Positions 42,092 to 53,152 of a stretch of DNA of 64,000 nucleotides are shown in pieces. A program made the translations under genes and the position numbers. Under the pieces are notes generated by a model, which was not told the DNA's origin, ran no database searches, and saw nothing but the letters and a program-made list of their open reading frames with translations. The stretch is from Bathynomus jamesi. Lineage: Eukaryota > Arthropoda > Malacostraca > Isopoda > Cirolanidae. The DNA lies in contig JAJOZX010012245.1 of assembly GCA_023014485.1 (NCBI GenBank), forward strand, positions 51,755 to 115,754, written 5' to 3'. Each line of letters begins with the position of its first letter. Positions within the stretch are counted from its first letter, which is position 1.

Positions 42092-42649
42092 TTAGTCGCT
42101 AAAATAACAGCCTGAGTATTGTTCATGTTCTAAATTATCTTTGATTCGTTTTGATAAAATTGAGTAAACTGCAGCCTTTGTTTCCTGATCAGAAACTCTC
42201 CGTCTTTTTCTGGTATGGTGCAAGGCTTCGTTGCAACCATATTCACTGCACGAGTCTACTTCACAGTCGTTGCCTTCTAATCTAGATTTACACTCTTCAC
42301 TAATGCATTCGATGGGTGAATAATCATCTTGGTTGATATTATTGACACCACATTCGAGAGGGCTCACTGGGGTAACGGACACTTCAGGTAATGGCGCGGA
42401 CGCTTGAGGTGGGTTGGGGACAATCTCCTCAGGTTGCCCTTGTGGCAAAGCAAATATTGTGTGGGGGTAATTATGTGTTGCTTCTAAGTAAACAAAACGG
42501 GCCTTATGTAACACAGTGGCAATTAATAATGATTTATGCAAAGATGCACCAGCTCTTCTGGAACATCTGGATGCAATTTTACCGAGCGATATATTTATCA
42601 ACTTGTGTGCTTCAAACCCGTTTGGAACGTCAGATATCATGTTCACCAC
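42092..42649 (-). CDS. IER2/IER5-like immediate early response protein
   Basis: An intact single-exon 185-codon gene. Residues 13-56 (FEAHKLINISLGKIASRCSR, ASLHKSLLIATVLHKARFVY) match the conserved N-terminal helix block of the IER2/IER5 family (EAHRIVSISLGKI... and LHKNLLVSLVLRSAR... in vertebrate IER5). In vertebrates these are intronless, growth-factor and stress-induced nuclear regulators. A proline-rich, then acidic and Cys-containing middle is followed by a basic HTRKRRR patch, a likely nuclear signal. The start is ATG 42647 or the in-frame ATG nine bases later. A TATA box and CRE-like site lie about 95-115 bp upstream. It sits between the right arm and the duplicated unknown genes of the palindromic element. 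The family call rests on the N-terminal motif only. Confidence 0.72.
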   Translation of the reverse strand: MVNMISDVPNGFEAHKLINISLGKIASRCSRRAGASLHKSLLIATVLHKARFVYLEATHNYPHTIFALPQGQPEEIVPNPPQASAPLPEVSVTPVSPLECGVNNINQDDYSPIECISEECKSRLEGNDCEVDSCSEYGCNEALHHTRKRRRVSDQETKAAVYSILSKRIKDNLEHEQYSGCYFSD

Positions 42650-42741
42650 CTAGGAATTGGTCAAGGCACAGAGAGCTAACTAACACGACTCTATCCTCTA
42701 TTTCCAATCTTGTATTGAGTTAAAGTGAAAGTTTCGCCTGC

Positions 42742-42766
42742 CTTTATACAATGTCGTTCTGACGTC
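42742..42766 (-). promoter_or_regulatory. TATA box and CRE-like site of the IER5-like gene
   Basis: On the minus strand, GACGTCA (42760-42766), a CREB/ATF half-palindrome, precedes TATAAAG (42742-42748) by 11 bases. The start codon is about 95 bp further on. CRE plus TATA is the usual layout of immediate early promoters, which fits the gene call. The promoter lies just outside the inverted arm (arm begins at 42786). Confidence 0.55.
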
Positions 42767-42785
42767 GTTATCAAGCTCCACACAG

Positions 42786-43404
42786 GGTACCCATTTATCT
42801 GCCAACCACTTTCTTTTATTATGTGGAATGACCACCTAGACCTGCAGTTTAACGTGGAACCATCAACAGCCCAGCGTCTTAACCACTAGGACACGTAGGA
42901 TACCCATTTATCTGCCAACCACTTTCTTTTATTATGTGGAATGACCACCTTAGACCTACAGTTTAACGTGGAACCATCAACAGCCCCAGCGTCTTAACCA
43001 CTAGGACACGTAGGGTACCCATTTATCTGCCAACCACTTTCTTTTATTATGTGTAATGACCACTTAGACCTACAGTTTAACTCCGAACCATCAACAGCCC
43101 AGCGTCTTAACCACTAGGACACGTAGGGTACCCATTTATCTGCCAACCACTTTCTTTTATTATGTGTAATGACCACCTTAGACCTACAGTTTAACGTGGA
43201 ACCATCAACAGCCCCAGCGTCTTAACCACTAGGACACGTAGGATACCCGTTTATCTGCCAACCACTTTATTTTATTATGTGGAATGATGAACAGCTGGGC
43301 TTTGCTGATCTCTTACATATAAAACCCATTCACTAAGAACATAGGCTATCCTTTCTCACTAGAAACAAACTCTGCCATAAGTAGAATTTAATTGGATTCA
43401 TCTA

Positions 43405-43455
<51 letters not shown>

Positions 43456-43691
43456 ATCATTATATTTCTATATGACACCATACAAATTACGCGTAAATAT
43501 TTCATTGTAGAAGTAATAACAATGACAATATTAATATCTGAAGTCAGTGGTGATTTCTGCTCGAATAGCTTGTAGAAGGATATTCCCTCGACCCGAAAAA
43601 GGTCTCTAGGGACACGATTCGAACGAAAAAGGTCTCTAGGGACACGATTCGAACTGATTTAGCTTCTGCCTTTCATCGTGTTGTGTGTGTG

Positions 43692-43723
<32 letters not shown>

Positions 43724-43818
43724 CATGAGTTGTTACTCGTTTATTATATATATATATATATTATATATGGGGGAAGATCTCTCACCCGTTCTTCGACCCG
43801 ACCCCGTTTCATTGTAGA

Positions 43819-43849
<31 letters not shown>

Positions 43850-43952
43850 TAATGATAATAAGAATTGATGTGCAAGGGTTTGCAGTTAAGATGTAGTTTG
43901 TGTGTAAAAAGTTATTTATTAATAAGTAGAATTTAATTGGCTTCATCTACAC

Positions 43953-43986
<34 letters not shown>

Positions 43987-44161
43987 CATAAGCTGTTTAA
44001 AAGACTGTATAATTATAGTAAACGAAATAACATAGTTTACCGTAAAATGAAGTTTTCTATTATTAGGTTTTCGAAGGTAAACTATGTTATTTGTTTCTTT
44101 AAGTTCAATGAAGTTAATGTTAAATTTGCTTCTAAACTAAAATTAAATGTTATAAAATAAA

Positions 44162-44212
<51 letters not shown>
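42786..44212 (-). repeat. right inverted arm, inner part
   Basis: The reverse complement of 36555-37984. It starts with four copies of the tRNA-like 114-bp unit (42786-43275), then (AT)n, the CTCTAGGGACACGATTCGAA doublet, (TG)n at 43682-43724, (AAT)n at 43822-43848, and the TTTTACGGTAAACTATG-type block. It ends in an (AT)n tract where the LTR element is inserted. Confidence 0.85.
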
Positions 44213-44215
<3 letters not shown>

Positions 44216-44670
44216 AAAAATGAAATGAACCCATATTCATTTTTACATAAGAACCAAAATCACTTAACGCGAGTTTGGATAATAATTTTACTTGTGGCTT
44301 CCTATTTTTGATCGTGTCAAAACCCTACGATCTACCATACCTATGGTTTAGTCGTATCCATTTTCATTTGTTATAGAAGTTATTAATTAATGATGATTGT
44401 CTTGCATCTTACCCTCGTCCCTAGATTATGCATACACATTGCATATAACAGGATTGGAACCCGCAGTTGTACTTCTTAGTCATTAATACCCACTCTTGTC
44501 TCTAATTCGTTCTTGTAAATCTTCCTAATAATGATTTGTATTATACGTGCAAATTCAATAACTATGAAGTCATAAAGAAACTTAATTCTCTTCACGTTTT
44601 CCATACCTTGAACACTGAATCACGTGTTTAGTATTTGGACATCTTCCGTATTGAATGTATGGTAAATTCC

Positions 44671-44716
<46 letters not shown>

Positions 44717-45862
44717 GAAAAAGAAACCATTCTCTATACATCATTAGTTATGTTGTTTCCTACCTATTGTCTACTGATACCTATCAACCTATCAGTCCAT
44801 ATTTTACGCGTCTATATTACGCACACAACCTATTCTGTTACTTACATGTAAAATACGTCCACATGTATTTTTTTCTTTTAAGTGCGTTCACCCTCAAGAC
44901 TCATTAGGCTTACAGTAGTTAAATGCTCAAATTCGCGAATCAGCAGAACCGAACGTTTCTAAGATAAACAACATCTTTCGCTCTGATCCAAATCTATAAC
45001 ATATAATGTAATATAACATATTATGTTGTATATAAATTATCTTGTCATGTCTCATGTACTTGTGTTGTACTAATAACCATATATATAATAACCATATAAT
45101 CTGACCATATAATCTAACCATATAATCTAACCATATAATCTAACCATATATATATATATAAAAACACTGTAAGAATGGTAACGACGTAATGTACTTCAAT
45201 GAAACTATAATTGAATGTAATGACTTATATATAATGTAAGAATGTACTTTAATCGAACTGTAAGGGACAATCATAAGCGAATGGGAAGTAATCCATAATC
45301 GCAATCATAATTGTAATAAACCCAAACAAAAATGATATCGCCTTCAGAAATGAAGACGTGGCAAAAAAAAAAAAGATTAGTTTTTATTTTTATATTTTTT
45401 TTTTTTTTTTTTTGGAAACTTTCAAACACCTGATCGTGTTTAAAAGGGGGGAAACTTAACCTCCAACTGCCATCCCCCAACATTCAGGCATATTTTATAC
45501 ATGTATTTGTAAAATGAAGGGGACTTCATTACGAGACTCTGCCTTGGTCACTGCTAAGAGACTCCCCTGGTTAGCAGCCTCGCTGCGGGGAGGGAGGTCG
45601 AACCTCTACCCCTGTAAATTCAGAGCAGTACCTGTATATTTTTAAGAAGTAAATTTACAGTAAGAGAAACTTTTTATTTTCCCCCTCGAGTTGGGCTATC
45701 GTCAGAGGAACCTAGTAAAGTCGAAAAGTTATAAAGTATTAGAGAAAGAATTAGAAAATTATAGAAGAAAAGTATCAGAAGAAATATCCGTTGCTTGCCT
45801 CCCTAACTAGAACCCCCGTCGATTCCGAACCGATTAAGGGCCATAAAGGGGGGGGGTTAACA
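44213..45862 (+). repeat. 5' LTR
   Basis: Begins TGTAAAAATGAAATGAACCC and ends GGGGGTTAACA. It contains an (AAT)n tract near 44672, ATAATCTAACCATAT repeats near 45085-45150, and a T-run near 45390. ORFs inside it are duplicated exactly in the 3' LTR and are not credible genes. Confidence 0.93.
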
Positions 45863-45885
45863 ATTGGCGACCCTTAACCAGGATT
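45863..45885 (+). promoter_or_regulatory. candidate primer binding site
   Basis: Directly after the LTR: ATTGGCGACCCTTAACCAGG. The same CTGGCGACCCTTTACCAGGA appears again at about 45934-45953, so the primer-site zone is duplicated within 75 bp. Confidence 0.6.
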
Positions 45886-46380
45886 AGAAGAATATTTTAA
45901 GAAGATTATTTTAAGAAGAGGATTCTAACAAGCTGGCGACCCTTTACCAGGATAAGAAGAAGATTTATAAAAGAAGATTTATAAAAGAAGATTTATAAAA
46001 GAAGAAGATTTATAAAAGAAGAAGATTTATAAAAGAAGATTTATCAGGATAAAACCATTTGACCGGCGTGTCACGACTTCTAGTTCGTAACATCCACCCT
46101 TGACCGGTGTGTCACGACTCCAAGTTCTTCACGCCTAGTTTTCATCCAAGAAGAAGTGGCCAGCAAGACACGTCTTCAGGACACGTCTCTAAGGATTTCC
46201 CCATAGAAAATTTTGTTAAGTACATTTTGGTTTCTTAAGTAATTTATAAACACTTGAAAAGTCAGTATTATTAACAGTTAATAATGAGTATCAAGTCAGA
46301 ATTTACACAAAACACAGTGAACATTTCAGACACCAGTGATACATTTTTTTAGTGAAACAGTAATTGTAACAGAGTTAAAT

Positions 46381-46739
46381 GTAAGAGAAGTTAAATGTAA
46401 GAGAGAATTAATTTCAGAGAGAATTAATTTCAGAGAAAGTTAATTTCAGAGAGAGTTAATTTCAGAGAGAGTTAATTTCAGAGAAAGTTTATTGTAACAG
46501 AAAGTTTATTGTAACAGAAAGTTTATTGTAACAGAAAGTTTATTGTAACAGAGTTAATTTCAAAAGAGAGTTAATTTCAAAAGAGAGTTAATTTCAAAAG
46601 AGAGTTAATTTCAAAAGAGAGTTAATTTCAAGAGAGAGTTAATTTCAAGAGAGAGTTAATTTCAAGAGAGAGTTAATTTCAAGAGAGAGTTAATTTCAAG
46701 AGAGAGTTAATTTCAAGAGAGAGTTAATTTCAGTTATTG
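46381..46739. repeat. tandem array, 17-18 bp unit
   Basis: About 20 copies of variants of GAGAGTTAATTTCAAGA and AGAAAGTTTATTGTAAC in blocks of identical variants, showing local homogenisation. Confidence 0.9.
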
Positions 46740-46921
46740 TCACTGTTATATTCAGTATAGAATAATTTTATTTTATGTACCAAACATAATAATACCAGAG
46801 TGAAATGTTGTTTACATTTTATATTTTTGTTTGCAAATTTTTTTCAATTACTGAATTGAATTGACTTGCAAATTAAGAGAGAGAGAGTTTACAGAGAGTT
46901 TATAGATTTAGAGAGATATTT

Positions 46922-47350
46922 GAAGTCAGTTTTGAAGTTAGTTTTCGTTGCAAACAAGTTGCAAGTCAGTTTTCGTTGCAAATAAGTTGCAAGTCAGTTT
47001 TGAAGTCAGTTTTCGTTGCAAATAAGTTGCAAGTCAGTTTTGAAGTCAGTTTTCGTTGCAAATAAGTTGCAAGTCAGTTTTGAAGTCAGTTTTCGTTGCA
47101 AATAAGTTGCAAGTCAGTTTTGAAGTCAGTTTTCGTTGCAAATAAGTTGCAAGTCAGTTTTGAAGTCAGTTTTCGTTGCAAATAAGTTGCAAGTCAGTTT
47201 TGAAGTCAGTTTTCGTTGCAAATAAGTTGCAAGTCAGTTTTGAAGTCAGTTTTCGTTGCAAACAAGTTGCAAGTCAGTTTTGAAGTCAGTTTTCGTTGCA
47301 AATAAGTTGCAAGTCAGTTTTCGTTGCAAATAAGTTGCAAATCAGTTTTC
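46922..47350. repeat. tandem array, about 40-bp unit
   Basis: Units of TTTTCGTTGCAAATAAGTTG followed by CAAGTCAGTTTTGAAGTCAG, about ten copies, nearly identical in the centre. Confidence 0.92.
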
Positions 47351-47399
47351 AGTTGGTTGCATCCAAAAGGGATAACCAAACCCCAGAGATTTATAAAGA

Positions 47400-48105
47400 T
47401 ACTTGACAAGCGTTCAAGTTAGATAGTTTAAGTTTCAGAATACTTGACAAGCGTTCAAGTCAGATAGTTTCAGAATACTTGACAAGCGTTCAAGTCAGAT
47501 AGTTTCAGAATACTTGACAAGAGGTCAAGTCAGAAGGTTGCACCAAGATGGACAACCGCCCCAGAGATTTATAGAAATACTTGACAAGAGGTCAAGTCAG
47601 AAGGTTGCGCCAAGATGGACAACCGCCCCCAGAGACATAGAAATACTTGGCAAGAGGTCAAGTCAGAAGGTTGCGTCAAAAGGGACAACCGCCCCAGAGA
47701 TTTATAGAAATACTTGATAAGAGGTCAAGTCAGAAGGTTGCGCCAAAAGGGACAACCGCTCCAGAGATTTATAGAAATTCTTGACAAGAGGTCAAGTCAG
47801 AAGGTTGCGCCAAAAGGGACAACCGCCCCAGAGATTTATAGAAATACTTGACAAGAGGTCAAGTCAGAAGGTTGCGCCAAGATGGACAACCGCCCCCAGA
47901 GATTTATAGAAATACTTGACAAGAGGTCAAGTCAGAAGGTTGCGCCAAAAGGGACAACCGCCCCAGAGATTTATAGAAATACTTGACAAGAGGTCAAGTC
48001 AGAAGGTTGCGCCAAGATGGACAACCGCCCCCAGAGATCTATAGAAATACTTGACAAGAGGTCAAGTCAGAAGGTTGCGCCAAGAGGAACAACCGCCCCA
48101 GAGAT
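47400..48105. repeat. tandem array, about 67-bp unit with hairpin
   Basis: About ten copies. Each has the inverted repeat ACTTGAC-AAGAG-GTCAAGT, then AGAAGGTTGCGCCAA and GACAACCGCCCCAGAGAT. In the first copies the hairpin is the variant ACTTGACAAGCGTTCAAGT. Spacing is 65-68 bp. Reading frames through it are repeat artefacts. Confidence 0.92.
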
Positions 48106-48106
48106 T

Positions 48107-48330
48107 ACAGAAGCCAGTTTTGAAGAAGCCAGTTTTGAAGAAGCCAGTTTTGAAGCAGTTAGTTTTGAAGCAGTTAGTTTTGAAGCAGTTAGTTTTGAAG
48201 CAGTTAGTTTTGAAGAAGTTAGTTTTGAAGAAGTTAGTTTTGAAGCAGTTAGTTTTGAAGCAGTTAGTTTTGAAGAAGTTAGTTTTGAAGAAGTTAGTTT
48301 TGAAGAAGTTAGTTTTTAAGAAGTCAGTTT
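48107..48330. repeat. tandem array, 18-bp unit
   Basis: AGTTTTGAAGAAGTT/AGTTTTGAAGCAGTT units, open in several frames on both strands as an 18-bp repeat must be; not a gene. Confidence 0.92.
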
Positions 48331-50183
48331 TTAAGTCCAAGTCATTTCAATGCAGTCAATTGAATTCAACTTTTTCTTTGTAAGTTAAGAGAATTTAATT
48401 TAAGAAAATGTAATTTAAGAATTTAATTCAACCTTTTTTTTGTTGTAAAGAGAACCTTTCTTTGTTTTGTTGTAAGAGGGAAATGGACCGATTTGTCTTT
48501 TCTTTTTCATGCCATTGTTGCGTATAAAAATATATAGGTAAAATGACATATTTTATTGTCGGCAACCAAAACCGTTTTACAAATGTTGGTAACGAGTTTT
48601 AAATTATTGCGATTATATGATGACAGAAATAGTGTAATAATTAATCGATCATGTACCTAATTTATCTTGCTCTGTATGGTCGGGAAATTTACCCGTAGAA
48701 CCGCACATGCCCTAAATTTCAGTTGTGTTTATTCTTTTTTGTCATTTAATATTAATAAAACTTCTACACAATAAAACATATGTATTTATCATATGCAACC
48801 AAGTTTTCAGACTAAAATATCAAATAATTCAAATTCTATCAACATTCAACGAAAGAGTATGATTTTTCTACTTAACATGCAAAAAAAATTATTAAACCTT
48901 TTTAATATTTTTTTTTAATATATAAAAATAATTTTTAATGTAAAATTTACCTGAAATTATTAAAAGAAAAGATTGTTCGAAATGCTTTCCTTCCATTTCA
49001 ATAACTTTTTATTCTTGGCCGAAACTCATCTAAGGTTCGATTTACTTTTATTTTTAAGAATATTATAAAATTATGTTTAGCTCATTAAAATGCATAAATT
49101 GATTTATATTTTTAATTTGTATTCTTAATTTTCTTAATTCAATTATCGTACCGATACTTCTGGTTAATGTTAATGGTTATATAGTTCATATATAGCTAGG
49201 AATGTTACTAGTCGAATTTAATTCCATCTTCAAAAATTCAATTTTTAAACCGTGAGATTTACTTTCATCAATTGTAAGTCCTCTAAGTACATTTTTTTTA
49301 TTACCTTAATACGTGTAACTGATTTAATTAAATACTTAAATACTACCTTGAACTTAAAGGATTTTATAATAATAATAATAATGATAATAATAACAACAAT
49401 AATTGACTCAAAAGATTTTATAACCCTAAACCCATCTTAAATTATTATACATATTTTTAAACTTTGTTAATTCAAAACCTCCCAAATCCCTACACATACA
49501 CACGCATGTATGCGCACTATATATATATATATATATATATACACAAACCTTATGCTAAAATCATTGGATGTCACAATAAACTATTTCATAGCGTGAAAGT
49601 GCTAACTATGCTATTTATATAGTCCTACGCATTTTTGCTTACTATATATAAATTTTTGCTCAGGCGTTTATTCAGTTAATTTAAGAATCCTCTCCGCTAA
49701 TCTATCCCTCAAATTTATAAGATACACACTTTGTATCTAATACACACACATACACACTAGACCACAGGTCTATACATCATCCATTACGTAATTCGATTTT
49801 TACCTACAATAGTCAATAAAATTAGTTATAGACTGCACGATCAGGGTAACTTTGGAAAATAATTTATATTTTTCCCTTTTACCTACTATTCAGTATGTAT
49901 GTAATTTTCCCCACAGAAATTTTCTTTTTAAATTAACAATACCATTCTTTGCCTAACTTAATTGTTTGTCCAAATTAATGTATTAATCCTTTTATTCTGT
50001 TTGCATAATTAAAGTATTAATCTTTGAATTTTTTATATTATATAATAACTCACTTGTTCTGTATACAAATTTGTAATGTAAAGAAAAAATTCGTCATCTA
50101 ACTTGAAGTAGTTAGGATGTTATTTTCTCATTTGGATTGTATTAATGATACCCTATTAGATTATTGTATAAATATCGTTTTTT
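48331..50183. other. gene-free 3' interior of the LTR element
   Basis: AT-rich sequence with a short (AT)n at 49519-49541 and no recognisable coding, in place of the expected pol. Confidence 0.6.
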
Positions 50184-50205
50184 AAAAAAAAAAAGGGGAG
50201 AGCAA
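50184..50205 (+). promoter_or_regulatory. polypurine tract
   Basis: An A-run followed by GGGGAGAGCAA immediately before the TG of the 3' LTR, the expected plus-strand primer position. Confidence 0.8.
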
Positions 50206-50663
50206 TGTAAAAATGAAATGAATCCATATTCATTTTTACATAAGAACCAAAATCGCTTAACGCGAGTTTGGATAATAATTTTACTTGTGGCTTCCTATTT
50301 TTGATCGTGTCAAAACCCTACGATCTACCATACCTATGGTTTAGTCGTATCCATTTTCATTTGTTATAGAAGTTATTAATTAATGATGATTGTCTTGCAT
50401 CTTACCCTCGTCCCTAGATTATGCATACACATTGCATATAACAGGATTGGAACCCGCAGTTGTACTTCTTAGTCATTAATACCCACTCTTGTCTCTAATT
50501 CGTTCTTGTAAATCTTCCTAATAATGATTTGTATTATACGTGCAAATTCAATAACTATGAAGTCATAAAGTAACTTAATTCTCTTCACGTTTTCCATACC
50601 TTGAACACTGAATCACGTGTTTAGTATTTGGACATCTTCCGTATTGAATGTATGGTAAATTCC

Positions 50664-50705
<42 letters not shown>

Positions 50706-51854
50706 GAAACCATTCTCTATACATCATTAGTTATGTTGTTTCCTACCTATTGTCTACTGATACCTATCAACCTATCAGTCCATATTTTACGCGTCTATAT
50801 TACGCACACAACCTATTCTGTTACTTACATGTAAAATACGTCCACATGTATTTTTTTCTTTTAAGTGCGTTCACCCTCAAGACTCATTAGGCTTACAGTA
50901 GTTAAATGCTCAAATTCGCGAATCAGCAGAACCGAACGTTTCTAAGATAAACAACATCTTTCGCTCTGATCCAAATCTATAACATATAATGTAATATAAC
51001 ATATTATGTTGTATATAAATTATCTTGTCATGTCTCATGTACTTGTGTTGTACTAATAACCATATATATAATAACCATATAATCTGACCATATAATCTAA
51101 CCATATAATCTAACCATATAATCTAACCATATAATCTAACCATATATATATATATAAACACTGTAAGAATGGTAACGACGTAATGTACTTCAATGAAACT
51201 ATAATTGAATATAATGACTTTATATATAATGTAAGAATGTACTTTAATCGAACTGTAAGGGACAATCATAAGCGAATGGGAAGTAATCCATAATCGCAAT
51301 CATAATTGTAATAAACCCAAACAAAAATGATATCGCCTTCAGAAATGAAGACGTGGCAAAAAAAATAAGATTAGTTTTTTTATTTTTATTTTTATTTTTT
51401 TTTTTATTTGGAAACTTTCAAACACCTGATCGTGTTTAAAAGGGGGAAACTTAACCTCCAACTGCCATCCCCCAACATTCAGGCATATTTTATACATGTA
51501 TTTGTAAAATGAAGGGACTTCATTACGAGACTCTGCCTTGGTCACTGCTAAGAGACTCCCCTGGTTAGCAGCCTCGCTGCGGGGAGGGAGGTCGAACCTC
51601 TACCCCTGTAAATTCAGAGCAGTACCTGTATATTTTTAAGAAGTAAATTTACAGTAAGAGAAACTTTTTATTTTCCCCCTCGAGTTGGGCTATCGTCAGA
51701 GGAACTTAGTAAAGTCGAAAAGTTATAAAGTATTAGAGAAAGAATTAGAAAATTATAGAAGAAAAGTATCAGAAGAAATATCCGTTGCTTGCCTCCCTAA
51801 CTAGAACCCCCGTCGATTCCGAACCGATTAAGGGCCATAAAGGGGGGGTTAACA
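50206..51854 (+). repeat. 3' LTR
   Basis: Matches 44213-45862 along its length with few substitutions (e.g. AACCC/AATCC near the start, AAGAAACTT/AAGTAACTT) and length changes in simple repeats. It ends TTAACA, followed by (TA)n of the arm. Confidence 0.93.
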
Positions 51855-51893
51855 TACATATATATATATATATATATACCTAACAAGAAAAGA

Positions 51894-51937
<44 letters not shown>

Positions 51938-53152
51938 ATATATATATCTAGCAATCCGATCATTGAAAAAAAAAAACTGGAAAGGTATGCAATTAATAAA
52001 GGTGTATTTAAACAGAATTTAATTGGAATAACTATCGTCATATTGTGTTGCACAATGGATGATTAATGGGACACATGGCGCTATCTGGAACACATTGCGC
52101 TATCTGGCAACTCAGCCAGAATAGAGGCTTATAAAAGATCGAGAAGCTGGTGAAGACTCATTCCCAGCTCGGCTCCAGCCGAGCAAGGACCTCTGGTCCT
52201 TCTCTTTCTGGCCCTTTGGTAAACCCCTTAGTGGCCTCTTAGGTTAGGAAAACGAAAATAATATGCCTTAAAGGCAACTACTCTCTCTCTCTCTCCTACA
52301 GGCGTCTCTCTCCCTCCAGCTCTCTCTCTCTCCTACAGGCGTCTCTCTCCTCCTCAGCTCTCTCTCTCTCTCCTACAGGCGTCTCTCTCCCTCCTTCAGC
52401 TCTCTCTCTCTCCTGCATGTGTAACTACTGCATGTGTACCTCCTGCATGTGTGCGTATGTGTGTGTGTACCTCCTGCATGTGTACCTCCTGCATGTGTAC
52501 CTCGTCTCTCTCCCTCCTTCAGTTCTCTCTCTCTTTCTCCTACAGGCGTCTCTCTCCCTCCTTCAGCTCTCTCTCTCTCTCTCTCCTACAGGTGTCTCTC
52601 TCCCTCCTTCAGCTCTCTCTCTCTCTCCTGCATGTGTAACTACTGCATGTGTACCTCCTGCATGTGTGCGTATGTGTGTGTACCTCCTGCATGTGTATCT
52701 CCTGCATGTGTACCTCTCCTCTCTCCTTCAGGCGTCTCTCCCTCCTACAGGCGTCTCTCTCTTCTTCAGGTCTCTCTCTCCTTCAGCTGTCTCTCTCTCT
52801 CCTTCAGGCGTCTCTCTCACCTTGGCTCAGCCAACTGGCTGATTCTGGCTGATTATGAGCCTATAAAACAACGCCAACTCGGCTGAAGTCTTAGTGTGCA
52901 CTTGGCTCCTGCCAGGTGAACACCTCTCCTCCTTTCTCTCCTCCTCTCTCTCCTTTCTCTTGGGGGATAACGCCGCCTCCAAGTTTCATGACCCCCCTTG
53001 TTGCACCTGCAGCATCCCCCCTTTGGGGGAATTTTTTTTTTTTTCTTTCTTTTTTCTTTTTTTTTCCTTTTTTTTCCACCCCCACCCCCCTTTGCAACAT
53101 TACATAATAACCTGCAACATTTTGCACTCTCCCCTTTTGCGGCTATACTACT
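51855..53152 (-). repeat. right inverted arm, outer part
   Basis: The reverse complement of 35171-36555, including TACCTAACAAGAAAAGAATG, the ATAGCGCAATGTG-type block, the GA/TC-rich minisatellite (52278-52835) and the A/T-rich and C-rich terminal tract. It ends CCGCAAAAGGGG (complement) and ACTACT at 53152. Confidence 0.88.

Larger units (their letters stand above)
44213..51854 (+). mobile_element. LTR retrotransposon without genes (LARD-type)
   Basis: Two near-identical 1650-bp LTRs (44213-45862 and 50206-51854) with TG...CA ends flank a 4.3-kb interior. The interior has a primer-site-like sequence right after the 5' LTR and a polypurine tract right before the 3' LTR. It has no gag or pol; it consists of four tandem-repeat arrays (46381-48330) and AT-rich sequence. 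It sits in an (AT)n tract of the right arm, and the arm continues on both sides, so it inserted after the palindrome formed. The target duplication cannot be read because both flanks are (TA)n. It must have used proteins of another element, probably Ty3/gypsy type given the TTGGCGACC primer-site motif. Confidence 0.88.
35171..53152. mobile_element. 18-kb palindromic element with 2.8-kb inverted arms
   Basis: The tips are inverted copies of AGTAGTATAGCCGCAAAAGG and are flanked by a 5-bp direct repeat AGGAC (35166-35170 and 53153-53157). The left arm runs 35171-37984. The right arm runs 42786-53152 and is interrupted at an (AT)n tract by an LTR element (44213-51854). Removing that insert gives about 10.3 kb: two arms of about 2.8 kb around a 4.8-kb core. 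The arms match in order over the GA-rich minisatellite, unique stretches (e.g. CAGATAGCGCAATGTGTTCC), (AT)n tracts and a tandem tRNA-like array. The core has an IER5-like gene, a duplicated unknown gene unit, and TE debris. AG...CT termini recall Polinton/Maverick, but no polymerase, integrase or packaging gene is visible. It may instead be a foldback or segmental inverted duplication. Confidence 0.72.

Noticed and set aside
42391..42723. 110-codon plus-strand ORF
   Set aside because: Antisense shadow of the IER5-like gene with no recognisable protein features.
44635..45483. Small ORFs in the LTR, repeated at 50628-51545
   Set aside because: They are in long terminal repeats, span (AAT)n and T-runs, and match no protein.
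47400..48105. Regularly spaced repeats that could suggest a CRISPR-like array
   Set aside because: The whole 67-bp unit is conserved, with no variable spacers and no cas genes; it is a tandem array inside a eukaryotic LTR element.
48017..48383. ORFs of repeating VSFEA or KLVLK residues on both strands
   Set aside because: An 18-bp tandem repeat leaves several frames open; not a gene.
35171..53152. Polinton/Maverick assignment for the palindromic element
   Set aside because: The AG...CT tips fit, but the TSD is 5 bp rather than 6, and no polymerase B, integrase, ATPase, protease or capsid gene could be read in the core.
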